From JBDWFY01 sp964291365 (GTDB taxonomy: Bacteria > Pseudomonadota > Alphaproteobacteria > Rhizobiales > Stappiaceae), in NCBI GenBank assembly GCA_964291365.2, contig OZ219989.1, positions 3,100,001 to 3,164,000 on the forward strand: DNA of 64,000 bases, in the 5' to 3' direction. Made by a program: the position numbers and the translations under genes. Shown here in pieces: positions 36,968 to 44,498 of the stretch. The notes beneath the pieces were generated by a model. That model was given only the letters and a program-made list of their open reading frames with translations, did not search any database and was not told the origin of the DNA. How positions within the stretch are numbered: position 1 is the stretch's first letter; the number at the start of each line of letters is the position of its first letter.

Positions 36968-37926
36968 CAGAATCCATCCAGCAGTTTATTGTTCATTCCT
37001 GATACTGGTGCATTTCCACCAAGTGCTTGAGTAATTTTTGTTGCATTGTGATCAATCATGCCAATATAGGTCCCTTCATAAGTACCACGAGCCCCCATTG
37101 CATCTGAATATAATTCAGCACCTATAATTACTTCATGACCTCTTGCTGCAGAACCTTCTATCAAAGCTTTCACATTACGTTCCGACACTGTAGACTCTAT
37201 AAATACAGCTTTTAATTTTCGATCTACAATCAACTCTACTAATTCAGTGATTCGATTTAGTCCAGCTTCGCTTTCCGTTGAGATACCTTGAATTCCAACC
37301 ACATCAATATTATATGCACGACCAAAATAACTAAACGCATCATGTGCAGTCAGCACAATTCTTTCATCTGCTGGAATGGTTTTGATAACCGAATGAACAT
37401 AAGTATTTAATTTATCCAATTTTGAAAGGTAGGTTGAAGCATTTGATTGAAAATACACTCGCGCATTTGGTTCAAATTCCACTAATGTATCTCTAATTAA
37501 TTCGGTTATTTGACTCCATAGTGACACATCCATCCAGATATGGGGGTCAAATTTTTCCTGGTAAATTGGACTTATTAGTAGCCGGGATTGCTCAATTTCA
37601 TTTCCTAAGAAGACTACTCTTTGCCGTTGAGATAATTTTTCTAACAGTTCTTCTATTTGAGCTTCAAGATAAAGACCATTACTAAAAATAATATCTGCTT
37701 GGCCAAGTCGAACAATATCTGAACGAGTTTGACGATATGAATGTGGATCAATCCCCGTGCCCATTAATGTATACACATCGGCTCGTTCACCAGCGATATT
37801 TTCAACAACATCACCAATCATACCGATAGTGGCAACTATTTTTAATTTATCCGCATTAGCGACTGCCGTGTTAACAAACAACCAAGTCGCTACAAGTAAA
37901 AGCCCGAATGCTGAAATTAGTTTCAT
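36967..37926 (-). CDS. Metal ABC transporter substrate-binding protein (cluster A-I)
   Basis: A 319-residue periplasmic binding protein from the ATG at 37926; an in-frame TTG at 37938 is possible, and neither has a clear ribosome site. The signal peptide LISAFGLLLVATWLFVNTAVANA is evident. Candidate metal ligands are His in GTGIDPHSY, His in KFDPHIWMD, Glu in IESTVSE and Asp in LYSDAMG. There is no His-rich loop of the kind seen in many ZnuA proteins, which favours Mn (or Fe) over Zn. It is the first gene of the operon, behind a strong inverted-repeat operator. Confidence 0.9.
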   Translation of the reverse strand: MKLISAFGLLLVATWLFVNTAVANADKLKIVATIGMIGDVVENIAGERADVYTLMGTGIDPHSYRQTRSDIVRLGQADIIFSNGLYLEAQIEELLEKLSQRQRVVFLGNEIEQSRLLISPIYQEKFDPHIWMDVSLWSQITELIRDTLVEFEPNARVYFQSNASTYLSKLDKLNTYVHSVIKTIPADERIVLTAHDAFSYFGRAYNIDVVGIQGISTESEAGLNRITELVELIVDRKLKAVFIESTVSERNVKALIEGSAARGHEVIIGAELYSDAMGARGTYEGTYIGMIDHNATKITQALGGNAPVSGMNNKLLDGF

Positions 37927-37963
37927 ATTATTACACAAAATTCTGTATATGAGCTCATTATAG

Positions 37964-37994
37964 CTAGTTGCGAATGATTTGCAATCGCAACTAG
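37964..37994. promoter_or_regulatory. Metal-responsive-type operator (10-bp inverted repeat)
   Basis: CTAGTTGCGA (37964-37973) and TCGCAACTAG (37985-37994) are perfect inverted arms around 11 bases. The centre TTGCGAATGATTTGCAA resembles Fur/Mur-type TGCnAAT...TTGCA operators of alphaproteobacteria. It lies 38 bases before the binding-protein start, where a repressor would block transcription. The regulator itself is not in the window. Confidence 0.65.
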
Positions 37995-38294
37995 TATAAA
38001 AATTATGAAATCTTACAACAGATACTCACAAAGCTTTTAAAATATGAGATTTACTGATTTATCAATTATTGTTTCAAATTTTTACAAACAGAGATTAATT
38101 AATTGATTTTGAATTTATTCGCGCAAAAACTAACAACTGATTAACCCATCGCACAATGTTTGGGTCGAACACAGCAACTCTTTGAAAAAGCAATAAAGTT
38201 TAGCTAATCGTCAACCAGAATTCAAAGATATTTGTAATATCTGGTAAAATTGAATACAAGTTATCTGCAAGTTTAATGTAGGAGTAAAACCCAA
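37995..38294. other. Intergenic region before the MBL gene
   Basis: AT-rich spacer holding the divergent promoters of the metal operon and the hydrolase. Apart from the operator just before it, nothing else was recognised. Confidence 0.5.
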
Positions 38295-39203
38295 TTGAGT
38301 AAAATTTCCTTTGATAAGAATTTTGTTGCTGACTATGGACAAATTGTGCAAATCAGTCCCCTAGTCCAAAGAATTACCGCAAATAATCCAGGACCATTCA
38401 CATTTCATGGAACCAATACCTATTTAGTTGGAATTAATTCAATTGCGGTGATTGATCCAGGACCAATGGATATTGAACATATTGAAAATATCCTCAAGTT
38501 TGTAGATGCAGACAAAATTAGTCACATTTTTGTCACTCACACTCACATGGATCACTCTCCCGGTGCCCGCATATTGCAATCGAAAACTGATGCACCAATC
38601 ATTGGTGCAGGTCCACATAAAGCTTCGCGTGCACTAAAAGAAAACGAAGTCAATCCATTAAAAACTAGTGCAGATACAAATTATGTTCCCGATAAAATAT
38701 TAACTGATAAGGAAAAAGTTGAAAGCATTGACTGGACAATTGAAACTGTAACTACTCCTGGTCATACCGCTAATCATCTCGCATTCTCATTATCAGAAGA
38801 AAATACTTTGTTTTCAGGTGATCATGTCATGGCCTGGTCAACCTCTATCGTTGCACCTCCTGATGGGTCAATGAATACCTATATGAATTCATTACGAAAA
38901 TTACAGAATAGGACTGAACACATGTATCTTCCAGCACACGGTGGACCAGTTAAAGAAGTTCCAATGTATTTGGAACAACTCATTTCACATCGAGAAGGTA
39001 GAGAGTTTGCAGTAATTGAACAGCTAAAACTTGGTGAGAAAAAACTAACTGAACTAGTCGCTGAAATTTACAAAGATACCCCGAAATCTCTCCATACCGC
39101 GGCAGGATTTTCACTCATTGCACATTTAGAGGATTTGATAGAACGAAAAATTGTGTCAACTTCAGAAATTAATCCATTAGAAGCAACATTTAAATTACTC
39201 TAA
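38295..39203 (+). CDS. MBL-fold metallohydrolase (LACTB2-like)
   Basis: A 302-residue metallo-beta-lactamase-fold hydrolase. The zinc motif HTHMDH is near residues 81-86 (VTHTHMDHSPGARI). Further ligands are His in TTPGHTANHLAFS, Asp in LFSGDHVM and His in YLPAHGGPV. The N-terminal GTNTYLVG and IDPGP segments and a C-terminal helical domain (ELVAEIYKDTP, AHLEDLIERK) match the LACTB2/hydroxyacylglutathione-hydrolase-like group, whose members act on nucleic acids or thioesters. The substrate is unknown. TTG start with AGGAG upstream. Single gene. Confidence 0.85.
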   Translation: MSKISFDKNFVADYGQIVQISPLVQRITANNPGPFTFHGTNTYLVGINSIAVIDPGPMDIEHIENILKFVDADKISHIFVTHTHMDHSPGARILQSKTDAPIIGAGPHKASRALKENEVNPLKTSADTNYVPDKILTDKEKVESIDWTIETVTTPGHTANHLAFSLSEENTLFSGDHVMAWSTSIVAPPDGSMNTYMNSLRKLQNRTEHMYLPAHGGPVKEVPMYLEQLISHREGREFAVIEQLKLGEKKLTELVAEIYKDTPKSLHTAAGFSLIAHLEDLIERKIVSTSEINPLEATFKLL

Positions 39204-39235
39204 CATTTGATTTTACATTCTTTGAGATTGAACGA

Positions 39236-39859
39236 TTAATTAAAAATACCCAAACTCCAAATTAAACTAAACGCGATACTCCACATAACAGCACAAATCC
39301 CAAGGTCTAATATCTTCCAAGCAAGAGGTTTTGAAAAAAATGGTGCCAATAATTGGGCACCATAACCAAGACTATAGAACCAAATACCTGAAGCTACCAT
39401 ACCTCCGATTGCATACCAGAATTGTCCAATCCCACTATAACGTGCAGAAAGACTTCCAAGTAGTACGACAGTATCAAGATAGACATGTGGGTTACCCCAA
39501 GTTATAGCTAAGCAAAAAACGATAGAAGACTTCAAAGTGCCGGAACGTTTCGCCTCAACTTCTAAACTATCATTCTTAAACGCTCGGCGTAAAGCTAACC
39601 ACCCATAAACCAATAGAAAACAAGCTCCACCAACAGTTACCAACCGAAGAATTGATTCAGATTGTTTTAATATTGTTCCTAAACCAGCAACACCTGCTGC
39701 AATGAGAACTGCATCAGAAAGGAAGCAAATTGTAGAAAGTACAAATACATGTTGCTTTATCAAACCTTGCCGTAAAATAAACGCATTTTGAGCACCGATG
39801 GCAATAATTAACGATAATCCCAAGAAAAACCCGGCAAATCCAGCTTCAATCACGTCCAT
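39236..39859 (-). CDS. LysE/ArgO-family amino acid exporter
   Basis: A 207-residue inner-membrane exporter with six hydrophobic segments. The family N-terminus GLSLIIAIGAQNAFILRQGL is the LysE/ArgO signature. VFCLAITWGNPHVYLDTVVL is the second conserved region, with the Asn-Pro-His found in ArgO. It is likely to export basic amino acids such as arginine or lysine. AAGGAG precedes the ATG. It is alone, with its 3' end facing the MBL gene. Confidence 0.9.
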   Translation of the reverse strand: MDVIEAGFAGFFLGLSLIIAIGAQNAFILRQGLIKQHVFVLSTICFLSDAVLIAAGVAGLGTILKQSESILRLVTVGGACFLLVYGWLALRRAFKNDSLEVEAKRSGTLKSSIVFCLAITWGNPHVYLDTVVLLGSLSARYSGIGQFWYAIGGMVASGIWFYSLGYGAQLLAPFFSKPLAWKILDLGICAVMWSIAFSLIWSLGIFN

Positions 39860-39908
39860 TAATTTATCTCCTTCACCAAAAATATTAGCTAATACACCAT
39901 AATTTCAG

Positions 39909-40547
39909 CTACGGAAATAACCTGACAATCTGCCAAGCATCTTGATCATTATTTCGAGTATATAAAATTCGTTCATGCAATCGAAATGGTCGATCAGACC
40001 AAAACTCAAAATAACTGGGAATTATTCGATACCCTGACCAATATGATGGTCGCGGTACATTGCCAATTGCAAACTTAGCCGCATACTTTGCAACTGCTTT
40101 TTCTAGCGCAAACCGGCTCTCAAGCGGACGCGATTGTTGAGAAGCCCATGCACCAATTCTGCTATCTCTTGGCCGTGAGTTAAAATAATCATCTGCTTCC
40201 TGTTCAGTTACTTGTTTAACTGGACCTCGAATTCGAACTGAACGCCGAATAGCTTTCCAATGAAAGCACGCAGCAACAGACTGAGTATTGGCAATTTCAA
40301 GGCCTTTATTACTTTCAAAATTGGTATAAAATACAAAACCCTCTTGATCAAATTCTTTCATCAATACCATTCGAACATTGGGAACAGAATTTTTATCAAC
40401 AGTTGCAAGAGACATTGCGTTTGGATCATTAATCTCTTTAACCTTAGCCTCTTCAAACCACTGATTAAATTTGTCAAATGGTTCGTCTATAGCAGTCGTT
40501 TGATGAATTGAGAAATTCCCGTCATCATCATTCTTTAATTTAGACAT
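39909..40547 (-). CDS. pdxH: Pyridoxamine 5'-phosphate oxidase
   Basis: A 212-residue FMN enzyme making PLP from PNP/PMP. It has FMN contacts (NVRMVLMKEF, FYTNFESNKG), ACFHWKAIRRSVRIRG in the middle, SRIGAWASQQSRPL, and the C-terminal PLP/FMN signature FEFWSDRPFRLHERILY ending in RLFP. Normal length; CGGAG before the ATG. Divergent from the DnaJ gene. Confidence 0.95.
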   Translation of the reverse strand: MSKLKNDDDGNFSIHQTTAIDEPFDKFNQWFEEAKVKEINDPNAMSLATVDKNSVPNVRMVLMKEFDQEGFVFYTNFESNKGLEIANTQSVAACFHWKAIRRSVRIRGPVKQVTEQEADDYFNSRPRDSRIGAWASQQSRPLESRFALEKAVAKYAAKFAIGNVPRPSYWSGYRIIPSYFEFWSDRPFRLHERILYTRNNDQDAWQIVRLFP

Positions 40548-40909
40548 TCTAAGCTCCGTAAATGAATCCAGTTGGTACTATTTTAAGTAATAGATTTCAT
40601 TCAACATTTCATATTTCTGTATTTAAACCCAATGATTTAAACATTCACAATGATATATTTCAGCAAATGATCCTAACCAATTCAGTCACAATCCAAATAC
40701 CCTTGAATTGCAGTTAAAATTTGCATAAATTCCAAAATATAACGATAGATAATTGATACTCTCTCAATTATCAAATATAATCAATAAAGTAAAAGCAATT
40801 TGCTAAAGCTTGAAAAAGTTGAAATCTATATAGATATTACAAATAAGTATTACTATATATATTGTGTAATTTTTTTACCCAAACTATGTGCTAGGAAATT
40901 TAAAAAATC
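40548..40909. other. Divergent intergenic region between pdxH and the DnaJ-type gene
   Basis: About 360 bases of AT-rich DNA. Only the weak heat-shock-like promoter noted separately was seen. Confidence 0.45.
40702..40730 (+). promoter_or_regulatory. Weak sigma32-like promoter before the DnaJ-type gene
   Basis: CTTGAA (40702-40707) is followed at near-normal distance by GCATAAAT (40723-40730). The -35 fits sigma32, but the -10 lacks the C run. It is listed because a J-protein gene lies downstream, about 180 bases away. Confidence 0.25.
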
Positions 40910-41872
40910 ATGCGCAATCCCTACGATGTGTTAAGTGTTTCAAAATCAGCAAGCGAGGACGAAATAAAACGAGCATTTCGGAAACTTGCAAAAAAATATC
41001 ACCCTGACCAAAACAAAGATAATCCAAATGCTAAGGAGCGATTTGCAGAGGTAAGTCAGGCCTATGAGATTTTAAGTGATAAGAAACGACGTGCTCAATT
41101 TGATGGTGGAGAAATTGATGCTGACGGAAACCCACGTTTTCCGGATTTTGGTGGTTTTGGCGGTCAACATTTTAGAAGCGGTGATGCACCAGGTGGATTC
41201 ACATTCACTGGTTCTTTTGGTGCCGACGGAGTTTTTGATGACCTGATAAATGAAATGTTTACGGGAAGTAGTGGATTCTCTCAAACTTCCAGAAATCGAT
41301 CAAAAGGTGGATCTGGTTTCAAACAAAGTCCTCGACAACGTGGTAGTGATGTAGCAATCAATGCTAAAGTTTCACTTGAAGACCTTGCAAATAAAGGGTC
41401 AGTTCGCGTAAAATTACCGAGTGACAAAATTGTTGAAGTAAAAATACCACCGGGAACCGAAAATGGTGGACAAATTCGTCTGAAGGGACAAGGTAATCCT
41501 GGCTCAGGTGGGATGCGAAATGGTGATGTAATTGTCACTTTAAAGTATGCACCTCACAAACTTTACAAAGTAGATGGTGCAAACCTGCGAATTGAGGTAC
41601 CTATTACATTATACGAAGCGGTATTAGGTGCAAAAATTCGCGTACCTACACTTGAAGGTGCGGCAAATATCAAGGTACCTAAATGCGTTGATACTGATCG
41701 AGTCTTAAGATTGGGAAATAAAGGACTGCCAATTACTGTAAAAAAGCGTGGTGATATTCTAATTTCATTAAAAATTGTTCTACCTAATCAGGAACGTACT
41801 GACTTAGAAACATTAATGAAAAAATGGGAGACTAAAGATCCATATGACGTTCGAGGTAGTGAGTATGAATAA
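40910..41872 (+). CDS. CbpA-like DnaJ co-chaperone (J domain, G/F region, C-terminal domains)
   Basis: A 320-residue type II J-protein. The J domain (1-70) has the HPD motif at residues 31-33 (YHPDQNK) that stimulates DnaK. A Gly/Phe-rich region (75-135) follows, then two beta-sandwich client domains (from VAINAKVSLEDLANKGSVRV to the end). The four CxxCxGxG zinc modules of DnaJ are absent, so it is CbpA/DnaJ-C type. A moderate AGGA lies 11 bases before the ATG. It probably serves as a second co-chaperone under stress. Confidence 0.92.
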   Translation: MRNPYDVLSVSKSASEDEIKRAFRKLAKKYHPDQNKDNPNAKERFAEVSQAYEILSDKKRRAQFDGGEIDADGNPRFPDFGGFGGQHFRSGDAPGGFTFTGSFGADGVFDDLINEMFTGSSGFSQTSRNRSKGGSGFKQSPRQRGSDVAINAKVSLEDLANKGSVRVKLPSDKIVEVKIPPGTENGGQIRLKGQGNPGSGGMRNGDVIVTLKYAPHKLYKVDGANLRIEVPITLYEAVLGAKIRVPTLEGAANIKVPKCVDTDRVLRLGNKGLPITVKKRGDILISLKIVLPNQERTDLETLMKKWETKDPYDVRGSEYE

Positions 41873-41960
41873 ATGAAATTTCTTTGAACTGAAGTTTTTG
41901 AATTTGGTCTTGAATTCATCCAGCAATTGACCACTAAAATCTAAATTTAAGTCGAAATAA

Positions 41961-41996
41961 TGATATATAACGGGAATTATATACATAATGCAACAG
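41961..41996. repeat. ATAACGGGAAT repeat, copy 1
   Basis: Shares TGATAT-AACGGGAAT-ACATAAT-GCAACAG with 42487-42520. The two copies lie on either side of the small lipoprotein gene. Confidence 0.55.
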
Positions 41997-42056
41997 CCCC
42001 GCTAAAGTAAAAAACACGAATGAATATTCAGAGAATTACGGAAATTAGAATTAATG

Positions 42057-42072
42057 TGCGACAATTTGCCCC
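42057..42072. repeat. GCGACAA half-palindrome
   Basis: TGCGACAATTTG is the left half and centre of the GCGACAA palindrome family seen at 2296, 4615 and 5380. Its right arm is lost (CCCC). It lies 65 bases before the lipoprotein gene. Confidence 0.4.
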
Positions 42073-42137
42073 TTTGAATTTGATAAAATTTATGTAAATA
42101 ATAGTAAATTCATAACTAGACTCAAAGGAGATAAATT

Positions 42138-42302
42138 ATGATTAAACGAACTTCAATTATCCTAGTATTAGGATTATTCATTGTATCTTGTGATCCGGTT
42201 GAAACATTTGAAGATTGCCAAAGACAAGGAGACTATTATTGGGAACTTTGTATGACAGCGGCTCTTGGTCATATGTTTGTTCCACGGGAGTGGGTGAGGT
42301 AA
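42138..42302 (+). CDS. Small predicted lipoprotein, 54 aa
   Basis: A short gene with AAAGGAG 7 bases before its ATG and a good terminator behind it, which makes it credible in spite of its size. The N-terminus is a lipoprotein signal: basic KR, hydrophobic IILVLGLFIV, then the lipobox end VSC with Asp following. The mature part is about 36 residues with two more cysteines (EDCQRQG, WELCMTA) that could form a disulfide. A resident envelope protein is inferred; the family was not recognised. Confidence 0.6.
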   Translation: MIKRTSIILVLGLFIVSCDPVETFEDCQRQGDYYWELCMTAALGHMFVPREWVR

Positions 42303-42374
42303 ATATGAAGAGACTTCTAATTATCCCAGGTACTGGAAATTGTCGTTACCAGTTTTAATATGAGTAGAAGACAC

Positions 42375-42404
42375 AAAGGTACGCCTGAAGAGGGCGTACC
42401 TTTT
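42375..42404 (+). terminator. Strong hairpin terminator after the small lipoprotein gene
   Basis: AAAGGTACGCC and GGCGTACCTTT form an 11-bp perfect stem around TGAAGAG, with a short T run (TTTTAATTATT). It could work in both directions. Confidence 0.8.
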
Positions 42405-42486
42405 AATTATTCAGATATAAGTATTATTTTGGGAACTGTTGTGTTATGTATATAATACCCGATATAGTACATAAAACCAAGTTACA

Positions 42487-42520
42487 TGATATAACGGGAA
42501 TAACATAATTATTGCAACAG
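42487..42520. repeat. ATAACGGGAAT repeat, copy 2
   Basis: See 41961-41996; the copies match in TGATATAACGGGAA, CATAAT and GCAACAG with small indels between. Confidence 0.55.
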
Positions 42521-42623
42521 GTAAAAAAAATTAGTTCGATATATTGTTCGACTAGAACCATATTGAACCGTTTTTTACCTTCTCAAGCATCCATTGCATG
42601 TTGACTAAAGAGGAATTTTGCCT

Positions 42624-42848
42624 TTAGTTGTCCTCCTCTAATTGTAGTTGCTCAATAATGGCATCAAGTTTTTGATTTGCTATATCAATTTTAATGCTAT
42701 CAATAATCAAGAACCCGAACATCACATAAATGATTGCAATTATCCATTTCGAGCTATATTCTTTTCGTTTTCCTACATATGTAATATAAGTTGCTATTGC
42801 TAGCATCAGTATTGATAACATCACATGAACGCTAAGAAAATCTAGCAT
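42624..42848 (-). CDS. Small membrane protein, 74 aa
   Basis: A strong AAGGAG lies 8 bases before the ATG. Two hydrophobic helices (VMLSILMLAIATYITYV and WIIAIIYVMFGFLIIDSI) are joined by a basic loop (GKRKEYSSK). The charged tail, DAIIEQLQLEEDN, is a short amphipathic or coiled helix. Not recognised. The topology puts both ends outside or both inside. It stands alone among small orphan genes. Confidence 0.6.
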   Translation of the reverse strand: MLDFLSVHVMLSILMLAIATYITYVGKRKEYSSKWIIAIIYVMFGFLIIDSIKIDIANQKLDAIIEQLQLEEDN

Positions 42849-43215
42849 TAGTTATTCTCCTTGTTGTATTTGAGATAGGACTCACAATAACCTATCATGT
42901 ATTGTGGGCTAATGCCCTGTTGAAAGAGTTGACATCATTTTAAACTCAATTACACTCAAGTGTAAAACAAAAAAAGCAGTTAAAATCACTGCAAAAATAT
43001 TTTTTGTAGTCAAATTGACTTCTTCGATTATTATTGGTTAATTATTCACCAGTTAATTTATAGGAGCTTACAATATAAACTATAAATTAAGAGTTTTCCA
43101 CAGACCAATTCTCCCCGTCGTGAATGCCCTTATTTTCTCATTAGTAATAGAGCTTAGTGAGCCAACTAGATGGTTCTCAGCACCTTGATTTTGATTCATT
43201 TGAGAGGACATTCAA
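42849..43215. other. Intergenic region, no gene seen
   Basis: About 365 bases upstream of both the small membrane protein gene and the 43216 pseudogene. Nothing besides their presumed promoters was found. Confidence 0.45.
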
Positions 43216-43728
43216 GTGCGTGAGATTCAATATGCAACGAAAGAATCTTTGGTTAATATGTATCTCACCAACCCTAATTTATCGCTTCAAGCAGTTGCTG
43301 ATCAAGAGGAGTGTAGTGCCTTTGGGTTGCGCAATAAGGTAATAGAGTTTCAAACAAATGATGGTGTAATCAAAAAAACACAAATTGCTGGGTTTCGGTG
43401 ATTGACGGACTTGCCACAGTTTCATTGTGAAATTTGTCAACTGATTGACCGATTTGGTCATTGTATTTTGAATCCAAGCTTAACTGCGACAATACATTGA
43501 TTTCATGGCCTTGATATCAAGCCTGTGACGCTATGTCTTTATCGCATTAAATATAACTTACTTCATAATTGTTATGACAATGGCAAGAAAGATAGCGACT
43601 GGAAGAAGAACACAGCGGTGATTGATAACAACAAGTAGATTCGTCCATTGACGCGCGCATAAGTCAAAGCGCGATTATTGGTTAATGTCGTAGAACACTT
43701 GTAATTATTGTTGGTGAACAAAATCTGA
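43216..43728 (+). pseudogene. Decayed gene, one frame interrupted by in-frame stops
   Basis: A GTG at 43216 follows AGAGGA by 7 bases and opens a frame that still reads like protein for 170 codons. It is broken by TGA (43399, 43498), TAG (43636) and TAA (43660, 43702), without any frameshift. The N-terminal part resembles a small DNA-binding fold (LSLQAVADQEECSAFGLRNK). The middle has a CxxC-type segment (FHCEICQLIDRFGHCILNP), and the next part is basic. The family was not recognised; an old mobile-element gene is a guess. The first 61 codons could still be translated. Confidence 0.5.
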
Positions 43729-43827
43729 TTAAATTCTAAGTGTAGTTTTTCACCCAAAATACTAATTTATATCACGCTTTAGCCTAAACAAATCACTGTA
43801 TATATGATTAATAACACATAAACGGTT

Positions 43828-43848
43828 TTTATGTGCTATATCATATAA
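43828..43848 (+). repeat. Isolated upstream copy of the hipBA operator box
   Basis: Same 21-base box as the array, 249 bases upstream of its first unit. The preceding CACATAAA can pair with its TTTATGTG to form a hairpin. Confidence 0.65.
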
Positions 43849-44076
43849 TATGCCACATCAGTTTAAACAAAATTGTTGTCCAATTTGCGTCCAAAGTCAA
43901 GTTTAATCAAACATTAGCACGATAAATTTAGTACTCAATCTAAATAAAATGTGAATGACATTTCGCAATAAATCTGGTTAAGTCTTGACTTTAATTTTTT
44001 ACCTAAAAAACTATTTAATATCGGAATTTGAACTAAACAAATCGTTACATTTATGATTAATAACACATAAACAAGT

Positions 44077-44178
44077 TTTATATGCTATATCATATAATTT
44101 GACTTTACGTGCTATATCATATAAATAGGTTTTATGCGCTATATCATATAACTTGACTTTATGTGCTATATCATATAA
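44077..44178 (+). promoter_or_regulatory. Array of four operator-like boxes with exact 27-bp period, upstream of hipB
   Basis: Units at 44077, 44104, 44131 and 44158 are each 21 bases and end in GCTATATCATATAA (variants TATGC, GTGC, GCGC before it), separated by 6-base spacers that differ. The core TATAT-C-ATATA is a perfect palindrome. The array ends 60 bases before the hipB start. HipB-type repressors bind palindromic operators in their own promoters, so cooperative binding of HipB or HipBA is inferred. Confidence 0.75.
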
Positions 44179-44237
44179 ACTAATAAATTAAATAATTCTT
44201 AATAAACGTAAATCTTAAAAAAATGCAAGGAAAAATT

Positions 44238-44498
44238 ATGACTAGATTAGCAAGAAATTTACGACAAATTGGACAAACAATTCGTGAAACTAGAAAACAA
44301 AAAGGCTTATCACAACAAGAACTAGGTAAGCTTGCAGGATTTCAACAAGAAACTATTTCTCGAATTGAAACTGGAAAATCATCAATGAAACTCCAAACAA
44401 TTCTTGTAATACTGGCAGTACTTGATTTGGAGTTTAGAATATCACCTCGTACCCAAGTTTCATTTCAATTGTCAAAGGACAATACTAATGAAGTCTGA
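44238..44498 (+). CDS. hipB: HipB-like antitoxin, Xre-family helix-turn-helix
   Basis: 86 residues from the ATG at 44238, with AAGGA 7 bases before it; an in-frame ATG at 44223 lacks a site. The whole protein is an Xre/Cro-type DNA-binding domain: GQTIRETRKQKGLSQQELGK, then LAGFQQETISRIETGKSSM with the recognition helix, then a short tail (EFRISPRTQVSFQLSKDN). It overlaps the hipA start by 11 bases. It probably binds the array just upstream and neutralises HipA. Confidence 0.88.
   Translation: MTRLARNLRQIGQTIRETRKQKGLSQQELGKLAGFQQETISRIETGKSSMKLQTILVILAVLDLEFRISPRTQVSFQLSKDNTNEV

Larger units (their letters stand above)
43729..44237. other. hipBA upstream region with duplicated segments
   Basis: Two similar ~50-base blocks (43800-43848 and 44049-44097) share ATGATTAATAACACATAAAC followed by a GCTATATCATATAA box. 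The second block runs into the operator array described separately. Confidence 0.65.

Noticed and set aside
43399..43500. Recoding of TGA as Trp in the 43216 frame
   Set aside because: The first two interruptions are TGA, but TAG and TAA follow in the same frame, and TGA ends many intact genes here (for example the SCO gene).
44077..44178. CRISPR-like look of the regularly spaced repeats
   Set aside because: Spacers are only 6 bases, the unit contains a palindromic operator-type core, no cas gene is near, and the array sits directly before hipB.
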